Of a DNA stretch of 64,000 nt, positions 8,875 to 15,441 are shown in pieces. The DNA is taken from the NCBI RefSeq assembly GCF_900104725.1, contig NZ_LT629758.1, positions 6,255,001 through 6,319,000 on the forward strand. The letters are read 5' to 3'. Below the pieces are notes generated by a model. It had not been told where the DNA came from, made no database searches, and was given only the letters and a program-made list of their open reading frames with translations. Source of the stretch: Actinoplanes derwentensis. Lineage in GTDB: Bacteria > Actinomycetota > Actinomycetes > Mycobacteriales > Micromonosporaceae. The position numbers and the translations under genes were made by a program. Numbering within the stretch: position 1 is the stretch's first letter; every line of letters begins with the position of its first letter.

Positions 8875-10271
8875 AGGGCCGCTCCCCGTCCGTAGGTGGC
8901 CGCCAGGTCGGACACGTCCCCGTCATCCAGGTAGGAGAAGCGGACCCGGACCGGTTCCCGGACGCCGTCGAGGACGACGTAACCGACGCCCGGCGACGTC
9001 TCCGGGATCAGGTCGCACATCGCTCCCCGGTCGCGTGCCCCGTCGCCGAGGACCATGTCGGCCTGTTCCGGTTCGGTCATCCGCAGCGCGATCCGGGTCG
9101 GGAACAGGTCCCGGAACGGGAGCACGTCCTTGCGCGGGTCCTGCAAGGCTGCGATCACGTGGACGCCGACCGCGCGGCCCTGGGACAGCAACAGGCCCAG
9201 CGATTCCCGGATTCGGTCGCGGACCTTCCGATCGGTCAGGTAGGCGGTCAGCGCAGCCAGCTCGTCGACGACCACCACGATCAGCGGGTCATCGACCGTC
9301 GGCGTGTGCTGGCGAGCCACCCCACGCAGCCGGGCCGCCCGCAGCCGCATTCGTTTGACGGCCTCCTCCAGGACGCCGGCCATGCTGTCGGGATCGTCGT
9401 AGGCGAACCGGGCGAACAGCGGTGCGCCCGCCGCCAGCTCCATGCCGCCCTTCGGGTCGAACGCCCACACCTCGACCAGACCCGACGCGATGCCACCCGC
9501 CAGCGAACGCAGCAGCGACCAGAGCACTGAGCCCTTACCGGAGTTCGTCGCGCCGGCGATCAGCACGTGTGAGCCGGTCAGACGTAGGCGATAGGCGGTG
9601 CCGTCCTCACGTACACCCAGTTGAAGGTGGGAAAGATCCGGCGAAGCCGGGACCGGGAAGGGCTGGACCGTGCCGACCAGCGGATCCCGGCGGACGAAGT
9701 GCAGCACCACACGATCCGGGCGACCGGTGGTGTGAGCACGCGCCTCGCGGAGGTTGAACGAGTAGGCGAGGCGCGGCGCAGCTTTCGCCCAGTCGTCCGG
9801 GTGCTGGCCCGGTAGGAGCCGAACCGTCACCAGGTCACCCCATCGGTTGGAGCGGACACCGAGCAGGCGCGGCACCCAACGCTCCCCGCCGTGGACGCCG
9901 ACCAGGCCACAAGCGGTCATCGCTGAGGTCCAGCCGCGCCGGTAGATCCACAGCCGACGGCACCGGCCGACCAGCGGGTACCAGCCGCATCGCAGCCAGG
10001 ACGCCGGATGCAGTCGCCACCAGGAGAGGGCACCGGCCACGAGCCCGGCGACGACGCCCGCGAGCACGGGCCAACCGTGCTGGTCGGCGATCCACCAGGA
10101 GGCAGCCGCCGGGCCGGTGATCCACCAGTAGCGGGCCGTCAGCACCACCGAGCGGAACGTCCCCCGTCCCAGCCAGACGAAGGCGAGCAGCCAGCCGGGG
10201 ATGCGCCAGACCGGGAGCCGGGTGTTCAGAGGGGCGGTGGGGATCTTCTCCCCGGGGATCACGTTGATCAT
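8871..10271 (-). CDS. FtsK/SpoIIIE-family DNA translocase (TraB/TraSA-like conjugation protein)
   Basis: A P-loop motor with Walker A GATNSGKGS (about residues 240-248) and Walker B IVVVVDEL (about 336). Two membrane segments lie near the N terminus, in WLLAFVWLG and VLAGVVAGLVAGAL. TraB proteins alone move double-stranded plasmid or AICE DNA between hyphae, using hexameric rings that read short clt repeats. I set the start at the ATG at 10271 because it gives the same 4-bp ATGA overlap seen at the other junctions of this operon. ATG 10277 or an upstream start at 10385 are alternatives. Confidence 0.88.
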   Translation of the reverse strand: MINVIPGEKIPTAPLNTRLPVWRIPGWLLAFVWLGRGTFRSVVLTARYWWITGPAAASWWIADQHGWPVLAGVVAGLVAGALSWWRLHPASWLRCGWYPLVGRCRRLWIYRRGWTSAMTACGLVGVHGGERWVPRLLGVRSNRWGDLVTVRLLPGQHPDDWAKAAPRLAYSFNLREARAHTTGRPDRVVLHFVRRDPLVGTVQPFPVPASPDLSHLQLGVREDGTAYRLRLTGSHVLIAGATNSGKGSVLWSLLRSLAGGIASGLVEVWAFDPKGGMELAAGAPLFARFAYDDPDSMAGVLEEAVKRMRLRAARLRGVARQHTPTVDDPLIVVVVDELAALTAYLTDRKVRDRIRESLGLLLSQGRAVGVHVIAALQDPRKDVLPFRDLFPTRIALRMTEPEQADMVLGDGARDRGAMCDLIPETSPGVGYVVLDGVREPVRVRFSYLDDGDVSDLAATYGRGAAL

Positions 10272-10504
10272 CGGCATCCGCGCCACCCCCGACCGAGGCG
10301 GGTGGACCGGCCGAGGGAGCCGACACACTCTCGGCACGCCATGTGGACGCGGTCGAAACGGCGCGGGGAGACCCAGACCAAACACCAGGAGCAGCGGTAC
10401 GCCCGGACAACGGCCAAGTCAGCTCGTCCCGTCATCCAGCGGAACGCGTAGACGATCTGAGCCGATGTCCGACTGAGCTTGCGGTCGATGCGGCGAGCGT
10501 TCAT
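10268..10504 (-). CDS. Small zinc-ribbon-like protein of the AICE transfer operon
   Basis: A 78-aa basic protein with two CxxC pairs (CSWC at about 38-41, CREC at about 57-60), suggesting a single structural zinc site. The N terminus is short and basic. It sits between an unknown small gene and traB, and both junctions are 4-bp ATGA overlaps, so it is made with the transfer machinery. A DNA-binding or regulatory role is a guess. No named family is recognised. Confidence 0.65.
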   Translation of the reverse strand: MNARRIDRKLSRTSAQIVYAFRWMTGRADLAVVRAYRCSWCLVWVSPRRFDRVHMACRECVGSLGRSTRLGRGWRGCR

Positions 10505-10740
10505 GCCGCACCACCCGTACGGATGCGGGTAGCTTCCGCTCGTGCTGCCGTCGCGAGGTCGGCCGCTTCCGAGTCGGTGGCGGCGATTCGCTCCAGCAGC
10601 TCGGCCTTGCGATCGAACCAGTCGGCACGCTCGTCGGTCGGGGTCGTCGCACCGGGACGGTCGCGCAGCAGGGCGGACAGATCGGCGGCGAAGGTGATCA
10701 GGTCAGCCTGAACTACGGTGGGCACCAGGCCCTCCTTCAT
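10501..10740 (-). CDS. Small alpha-helical protein of unknown function (AICE)
   Basis: A 79-aa protein predicted to be mostly helical, with heptad-like stretches (DWFDRKAELLERIAATDSEA). It may form a coiled coil. It has no cysteines, signal peptide or membrane segment. Its stop overlaps the ATG of the zinc-ribbon gene. It is the first gene of the tightly packed run zinc-ribbon, traB, spdB, rep, xis, int, and is separated from the Pra-like gene by about 80 bp. Function unknown. Confidence 0.6.
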   Translation of the reverse strand: MKEGLVPTVVQADLITFAADLSALLRDRPGATTPTDERADWFDRKAELLERIAATDSEAADLATAARAEATRIRTGGAA

Positions 10741-10818
10741 CGAAATGGGAGTGAGGGTTGCCGCGCGGGACGGGCCGGGACTCTTGGCGGGGAAACGGCC
10801 CGCCCGCGCGTTCGGTCG

Positions 10819-11238
10819 TCAGGCAGCAGCGCCGACAACGGCCGGACGGATCGAGGTCGCTCGCAGCGAGTACGCCATTCGTGCCTTGCATGAGCCGGCG
10901 CCCTTGCAACGCTGGGAGTCGACGTACGGCGTGAGCGTCAGACCGTCGAACTCGATGGCGGGCGGGTAGCCCGGCACGGCCGAGGCAGGCGGGACCGGCT
11001 GCTGCGGCGCGCAGATCTTGACCTTGACCTCGGTGGTACGACCGAACTTTCCGGCGGCCGGATCGAGGTCGAGCACCCGGACCACCCAGACCCGTTCGCC
11101 GGTCTCCTTGTCGCGGACCTGGCTGTCCGGTTCGTTGCGGCGATCGAAGTCGACAGCGGCCTCCACGCCGAGGCAGAGCACTCCGGCCGGGAACACATAG
11201 TCGAACGGGACGGGGACTTTCAACGTCAGCGGGACCAT
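10819..11238 (-). CDS. Pra-like activator of AICE replication, integration and excision
   Basis: The protein pattern is VPVPFDYVFPAGVLCLGVE, then SQVRDKETGERVWVVRVLD, then IEFDGLTLTPYVDS, then MAYSLRATSIRPA. It resembles small AICE proteins annotated as plasmid replication, integration and excision activators. In pSAM2 the equivalent gene pra switches on rep-xis-int and is repressed by the GntR protein KorSA. I chose the ATG at 11238, which has AGGAGG upstream with a longish 10-base spacing; ATG 11274 adds 12 residues. A GntR-type operator lies 50-75 bp upstream. Assignment is by recalled family likeness and context. Confidence 0.65.
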   Translation of the reverse strand: MVPLTLKVPVPFDYVFPAGVLCLGVEAAVDFDRRNEPDSQVRDKETGERVWVVRVLDLDPAAGKFGRTTEVKVKICAPQQPVPPASAVPGYPPAIEFDGLTLTPYVDSQRCKGAGSCKARMAYSLRATSIRPAVVGAAA

Positions 11239-11288
11239 CCGGACCTGACCTCCTGATCGCACGGACGTCAACATGACATCCGCCTATG

Positions 11289-11313
11289 CTTACAAGTTAT
11301 GTCAGCTTGTAAG
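11289..11313. promoter_or_regulatory. Candidate GntR/KorSA operator in front of the Pra-like gene
   Basis: A perfect 8-bp inverted repeat CTTACAAG-N9-CTTGTAAG lies between the GntR stop and the Pra-like start. A second site with the same 9-bp spacer and related half-sites sits in front of the GntR gene itself (12125-12155). Shared half-site architecture at exactly the two places KorSA-type control predicts supports an operator role. Confidence 0.65.
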
Positions 11314-11359
11314 TACAGGCAACGACCTATGTCCGGTCTTCAGATGGCGCAATGATCAA

Positions 11360-12085
11360 TTAGGACAGTGGGTACGAGTCCTCGATCTCGTGGCGACTCC
11401 CCGGCATCACGATCAGCGAAGTCATGATCGGTGCGCCGGACGACTGATGAGCCGTGACCACCACAGAGAGCACGGCCTCGTCAGTGGGCACGTTCAGGGC
11501 GCCGGCTTCCGCGTCATCGACCCGGCGGGCAGTCATCCGTTCGGTGGCGAAGTCGGCGCGCAGGCGCTTCTTGGCCTTGATGTGCTCCAGCAGGCCTCCG
11601 GAGATCGGCTCCGGTTTGATGACGTCGGTGCCGACCGCGATGTCCACCGGCACAAACGTCGAGATCAGATCGATCGGCCCAGACGCCGACACAGTGCGCC
11701 GCCGCCGCTCGTAGACCGGAGTGCCCTCTGGAATGCCCAGGGCAGCGGACACCCACGGAGCAGCGAGAACCGGGCCGACGTGCAGGATCTCGGTCTCGGC
11801 CGTCTCGTCCAGGTCGATGGCATCCCGCGCGTACTGCGGCGAGGTCCGGCCGGACGGCGGACGCCCCCGGACGAAGCTGCCCTTGCCCTGCTGAGATTCA
11901 ATCCAGCCGTCCTGCTTGAGGATGCCCAGCGCCTTCAGCACCGTCGGGCGGGACACGTCGAACTCATCGCAGAGTTGACTCTCGGACGGAAGGCCGGCGC
12001 CGGGCGCATACGTCCCGTCCTCGATGCGGCCACGCAGCGCGTTCAAGACGCGCAGGTATTTCGGCGTCGGAATCTCGTACGCCAT
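11360..12085 (-). CDS. GntR/HutC-family transcriptional repressor (KorSA-like)
   Basis: A 241-aa protein. The N-terminal winged helix (about 8-75) reads YLRVLNALRGRIEDG, PSESQLCDEFDVSRPTVL and GKGSFVRGR. A C-terminal UTRA ligand-binding domain (about 95-235) includes GTPVYERRRR and ends in MTSLIVMPGSRHE. In pSAM2, KorSA of this family represses pra and keeps the element integrated. The gene lies directly upstream of the Pra-like gene, with candidate operators before both. The effector is unknown. Confidence 0.88.
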   Translation of the reverse strand: MAYEIPTPKYLRVLNALRGRIEDGTYAPGAGLPSESQLCDEFDVSRPTVLKALGILKQDGWIESQQGKGSFVRGRPPSGRTSPQYARDAIDLDETAETEILHVGPVLAAPWVSAALGIPEGTPVYERRRRTVSASGPIDLISTFVPVDIAVGTDVIKPEPISGGLLEHIKAKKRLRADFATERMTARRVDDAEAGALNVPTDEAVLSVVVTAHQSSGAPIMTSLIVMPGSRHEIEDSYPLS

Positions 12086-12124
12086 TGGGATCCACCCACC
12101 AGGTCAGTTTGACGATCTCAGCAT

Positions 12125-12155
12125 GTGCTTACAGGACGATAAGGCCTGTCAGCAC
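12125..12155. promoter_or_regulatory. Candidate autoregulatory operator upstream of the GntR gene
   Basis: The inverted repeat GTGCTTACAGG-N9-CCTGTCAGCAC (10 of 11 pairs) lies about 40 bp upstream of the GntR ATG. The spacer length and the CTTACA-G half-site match the site before the Pra-like gene. Confidence 0.6.
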
Positions 12156-12171
12156 GACTGAACAAGATTGG

Positions 12172-12447
12172 TCAGCCGGTCGAGTCGCTGGCACCGGTGG
12201 AGCCGTTGAGCCAGCCGGACCAGGCTTTCGGGGTGCCGACCTGTTCCGGTCGCGATGTACCGGGAGCACGACGCGGTAGGCGCCCGTAGCGGGTGAAGAC
12301 ATGCGCCGCCACCAGCCGGAGGCTGCACGGGTCTTCCTCACCGCAGGCGAGGCACCGCCCGTTCCCGCTGGCAGCTGTGTGCCGATCGATCTGGGACTGT
12401 GCGTAGTCGAGCTGTTCCTGGACAGCGGCAGTCACGAAGACGCTCAC
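12172..12447 (-). CDS. Small AICE protein of unknown function with a Cys motif
   Basis: A 91-aa protein. The start is the GTG at 12447, preceded by GGGGAGAACCCAAG, so upstream in-frame codons are not used. The N terminus is helical (VFVTAAVQEQLDYAQSQIDRH). A CLACGEEDPC motif follows that could bind zinc, then the basic region FTRYGRLPRR. It is the last gene of a small group upstream of the GntR gene on the same strand. No family recognised. Confidence 0.6.
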   Translation of the reverse strand: MSVFVTAAVQEQLDYAQSQIDRHTAASGNGRCLACGEEDPCSLRLVAAHVFTRYGRLPRRAPGTSRPEQVGTPKAWSGWLNGSTGASDSTG

Positions 12448-12478
12448 CTTGGGTTCTCCCCTTGCTCTGGGCCGCCGG

Positions 12479-12700
12479 TCATCGCGGGAAGCGGCGCAGC
12501 CCCTCGAACTGGACGAAAATCTTCCGGCGCTCAACCGCGTTGCCGTCGCGGTCGAGGACATAGCCGGTGATCCAGCCCCACCCGTCATAGGTCGGCTTCA
12601 CGCCCAGCGCGATCACACGGAAGACCAGCTCACGCCCGCCGCCGAACTGCACCGACGCACGGCTGTCGACGATCAGGACATCACCGGGACGCGGGATCAC
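12479..12700 (-). CDS. Small conserved AICE protein, beta-rich, unknown function
   Basis: I chose GTG 12700, 5 bases after GGAGGG, giving 73 aa that begin MIPRPGDVLIVD. An upstream GTG at 12733 lacks such a site. The protein looks like a small beta barrel: GDVLIVDSRASV, then ELVFRVIALG, then GWITGYVLD, then RKIFVQFEGLRRF. Short proteins of this look are common beside AICE regulators. Function unknown. Confidence 0.6.
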   Translation of the reverse strand: MIPRPGDVLIVDSRASVQFGGGRELVFRVIALGVKPTYDGWGWITGYVLDRDGNAVERRKIFVQFEGLRRFPR

Positions 12701-12777
12701 AGGAACCCTCCACCGCAGGGGGTTGGATGGCACCGAGGCGAGCGGGCATCAAGTCCGGCACCCGCCCCGGTGCCGGC

Positions 12778-12966
12778 TTATGAGGCCGTCGCCACTCTCG
12801 TGCCGCGCCCGCCGCAGTCCATGCAAGAGCGGCGAGCCGTCACCCGCTCGTCCCGGCACGACTGAGCCACCATCCGCAGTGCGGTCCGATGGGTCGTGTA
12901 CTTCCAGCCCACACCGGCGCACGAGCGGCAGGCGACAGCCGGAGCGGAAACGGTGGTAACGGTCAT
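12778..12966 (-). CDS. DnaJ-type zinc-knuckle small protein
   Basis: A 62-aa protein with two CxxCxGxG-like repeats (CRSCAGVGW and CMDCGGRG) separated by about 30 residues, the pattern of one DnaJ cysteine-rich zinc module. No J domain is present. The ATG at 12966 is chosen because the longer reading frame from 13032 runs toward the divergent XRE gene; no clear Shine-Dalgarno is seen at either start. It is transcribed away from the XRE regulator. Confidence 0.5.
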   Translation of the reverse strand: MTVTTVSAPAVACRSCAGVGWKYTTHRTALRMVAQSCRDERVTARRSCMDCGGRGTRVATAS

Positions 12967-13049
12967 GGAGACAGGCTGTAGCCAAAATCGCCCAGCAACC
13001 CGGAAAATCGTTCCGGGGTCGCCGATCTTCAAGCGGGGAGGGTCAGCGG

Positions 13050-14276
13050 ATGCGCGGCATGACCATGAAACTGACGATCGGCGAGCGAGTCGCCTGGTAC
13101 CGCCGCCGACGCGGCCTGTCTCAAGAAGTCCTCGCGGGTCTCGTAGGACGGACCGCGGACTGGCTCGGGAAGATCGAGAACAACCGGATCGAGCTGGACC
13201 GGCTCTCCGTCATCAAGTCTCTCGCCGACGTGCTCGATGTCGCGCTCGGCGATCTGCTCGCTGAGCCATCCCTGGTCGAGTGGACTGCCGACAGCGGGAT
13301 GGAGACCGTGCCGGCTTTACGAACGGCGCTCATGGAGTACCGGGCGATCACCGCTCTCGGCACCAGCGGCCAGGACGCCGAGCCTCCGGATCTGGACGAT
13401 CTCCGGAAGCAGACCGCTCGACTCTGGGATCTGTATCAGGCTTCCCGCTTCGGAGCCGTCACCGGCAAGCTCCCGGATCTCCTCCGCCAAGCTCAGGCTG
13501 CTGTCGACCACCTGGACGGCCGCGAGCAGGAACAAGCCCGGAACCTGCTCGGTCTCACCTACCAGTTGGCGGCTACCCAGCTCACCAAGCTTGGCGAGAC
13601 CGACCTCGCGTGGATCGCTGCCGATCGAGGTCTCGCCGCCGTCCGTCCCGTTGGCAATCCAGCGATCACGGGTTCCCTGTTCCGGTCGGTCAGTCACGCA
13701 CTCCTGTCGACCGGGCGCTATCAGGACGCGGTACGCCTGACGACCGACGCCGCCGACTACCTGGACCAGCACCTCACCGACGCCGGTCCGGAACTCCTGT
13801 CGGTCTACGGCACGCTGCTTCTCGCCGGATCGATGGCAGCGGCCAGGTCGAACGACCCCGGAACCGTCCGAACCTTCCTCAACACAGCCGACGAGACAGC
13901 CGCCAGGCTCGGCACCGATGCCAACCACCTGTGGACCGCATTCGGCCCAACAAACGTCGCCATCCACCGAGTGGCAACGGCCGGCGAACTCGGCAACGTC
14001 CAGGTCGCGATCGACCTCGGCCCCCGAGTCGACACCTCTGCCCTACCGATGGAACGCCGAGTGCGCCACGCGCTGGAGGTATCCCGCGCGTACAGCTCCT
14101 GGAACCGCCAGGACGAGGCCCTATCCGTCCTGCTCGACGCAGAACTGATGGCCCCCGAACAGGTCCGGCACCACTTCCTCGGCCGTCAGCTCGCCCTCAC
14201 ATGGGTAAGGCAGCAGAAGGGCAAGCCGTCCTCAGACTTGGTCGGCTTGGCACGCCGCCTCCACGTGCTCGACTGA
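13050..14276 (+). CDS. XRE-family regulator with a TPR-like C-terminal domain
   Basis: A 408-aa protein. The N-terminal HTH_3 domain (about 8-72) reads GERVAWYRRRRGLSQEVLAGLVG then DWLGKIENNRIELDRLSVI. A long all-helical region of TPR character (about 110-400) follows. GGGGAGGG precedes the ATG at 13050. Such HTH-TPR regulators are common in actinobacterial mobile elements and next to Nudix genes. The following Nudix gene starts 24 bp after its stop, so the two probably form one operon. Role inferred: sensing an intracellular ligand or peptide and controlling the accessory genes. Confidence 0.85.
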   Translation: MRGMTMKLTIGERVAWYRRRRGLSQEVLAGLVGRTADWLGKIENNRIELDRLSVIKSLADVLDVALGDLLAEPSLVEWTADSGMETVPALRTALMEYRAITALGTSGQDAEPPDLDDLRKQTARLWDLYQASRFGAVTGKLPDLLRQAQAAVDHLDGREQEQARNLLGLTYQLAATQLTKLGETDLAWIAADRGLAAVRPVGNPAITGSLFRSVSHALLSTGRYQDAVRLTTDAADYLDQHLTDAGPELLSVYGTLLLAGSMAAARSNDPGTVRTFLNTADETAARLGTDANHLWTAFGPTNVAIHRVATAGELGNVQVAIDLGPRVDTSALPMERRVRHALEVSRAYSSWNRQDEALSVLLDAELMAPEQVRHHFLGRQLALTWVRQQKGKPSSDLVGLARRLHVLD

Positions 14277-14300
14277 TCCACTCGCTCTACTCTGCTCGGT

Positions 14301-14768
14301 GTGACGACTACCAACACACCTCCGATGGCCACTCCGCGTATTGCAGCCGGAGCCCTCTTCTTCGACGATGAAAACCGTGTGCTACTTGTAAAGCCTACAT
14401 ACAAAGCCGGATGGGATATTCCCGGCGGCTATGTCGAGCCTGGGGAATCGCCGCACGCTGCACTTGTCCGCGAAATCAAAGAAGAAATTGGCCTCACCAA
14501 AGAGAGCACTAATATTCTTGCGGTCGACTGGGCGCCCACGGACAGGGAGGGTGACAAAATCTTGTTTGTTTTCGACGGCGGCATGCTAACAAAGGAGGAG
14601 ATTTCTCAAATTCATTTCAAGGACGGCGAAATAGCCGAGTGTCAGTTTGTTTCTGCGACAGACCTAGGAAGATACCTTCCCCCACGACTGATTCGGCGAG
14701 TAAGCACCTCGATTCAAGCAAAACAGAAGGGGGTTCCCGTATACGCCGAGAATGGCAGAACTCTCTAA
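14301..14768 (+). CDS. Nudix hydrolase (possibly Pif-like AICE immunity factor)
   Basis: A 155-aa protein with a complete Nudix box (GGYVEPGESPHAALVREIKEEIGL region, fitting Gx5Ex7REUxEExGU) at about residues 41-64. Nudix enzymes cleave nucleoside diphosphates linked to another group. In pSAM2 the Nudix-motif protein Pif blocks redundant transfer between cells that already carry the element, so a superinfection role is plausible. Starts with GTG at 14301. From about 14,350 the DNA becomes clearly richer in A/T than the AICE backbone, and this continues through the RT-HEPN pair. Confidence 0.85.
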   Translation: MTTTNTPPMATPRIAAGALFFDDENRVLLVKPTYKAGWDIPGGYVEPGESPHAALVREIKEEIGLTKESTNILAVDWAPTDREGDKILFVFDGGMLTKEEISQIHFKDGEIAECQFVSATDLGRYLPPRLIRRVSTSIQAKQKGVPVYAENGRTL

Positions 14769-14835
14769 CGAAAACCGGTGTTCACCACCGCTAGAACGGC
14801 ACCTCACTCGCCGCTTCACTGTCCAGATTTTTCCA

Positions 14836-15441
14836 CTACGGGGCAGCCGAATCCACAGCACGCACAAAAGAGCTACACACAGAGAAAATCTTTGGAAGTG
14901 AAGTCTTCACAATGTACAACTCATTGTTGGCGACTTGAATATCAACAAGACCCAACTGAGCCTTAATACCTCTTTTTCGCAACTGCTTTGCCGTTAAACG
15001 ACCAAGGCCATGCGCAACCGAATTCCGCGCCTCAATTGCCGCTTCAACCCCTTTCCATCCGAACTGCTTGGACAAATCTACCGAGTGATACCTGACATAC
15101 GACTCGTGTCGCTTTTGCCAAGATGATGTGGAATTCAGTTCGAAATCCTCTAGTAGTCGATTCACCGTCGAGGTCTTTCGAGGGAAATACTCATCCATTA
15201 GATCTCTATTCAGTATATCAAGATAAGCCTCGACTATCGACACCATGCGAAGAAGTGCAGCCTGTCTTCTAATTCGATCAGGATCAACTGGACCCATTGT
15301 TGTGCGCAGAATACGAGGCGACCGCACTAAACCGTCACCACCTTGCAATAGGTCAGGCTGGGCCCAAGCTAGCAACTTGAGTGCGACCTCCGTAGTTTCG
15401 TAGCGAGGAAAAGTATTCAACGGACTTGGCAAACTAATCAC
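14836..15441 (-). CDS. HEPN-domain protein (Rx4H ribonuclease motif) coupled to the reverse transcriptase
   Basis: A 201-aa, largely helical protein. The motif R139-N-S-V-A-H144, in IEARNSVAHGLG, is the Rx4-6H signature of HEPN ribonucleases, which cut RNA in abortive-infection and toxin systems. The start is GTG 15441: its GTG overlaps the TGA of the RT gene (GTGA), the usual sign of translational coupling. A longer frame from 15549 would lie inside the RT gene and looks like a shadow. Base composition is AT-rich like the RT gene. AbiA-type RTs carry a HEPN domain fused at the C terminus; here it is a separate protein. HEPN proteins can also be non-catalytic, so RNase activity is inferred. 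Confidence 0.75.
   Translation of the reverse strand: MISLPSPLNTFPRYETTEVALKLLAWAQPDLLQGGDGLVRSPRILRTTMGPVDPDRIRRQAALLRMVSIVEAYLDILNRDLMDEYFPRKTSTVNRLLEDFELNSTSSWQKRHESYVRYHSVDLSKQFGWKGVEAAIEARNSVAHGLGRLTAKQLRKRGIKAQLGLVDIQVANNELYIVKTSLPKIFSVCSSFVRAVDSAAP

Noticed and set aside
12301..12865. Plus-strand ORFs opposite the small AICE genes
   Set aside because: The minus-strand genes have clear ribosome sites and protein-like patterns; the plus-strand frames do not.
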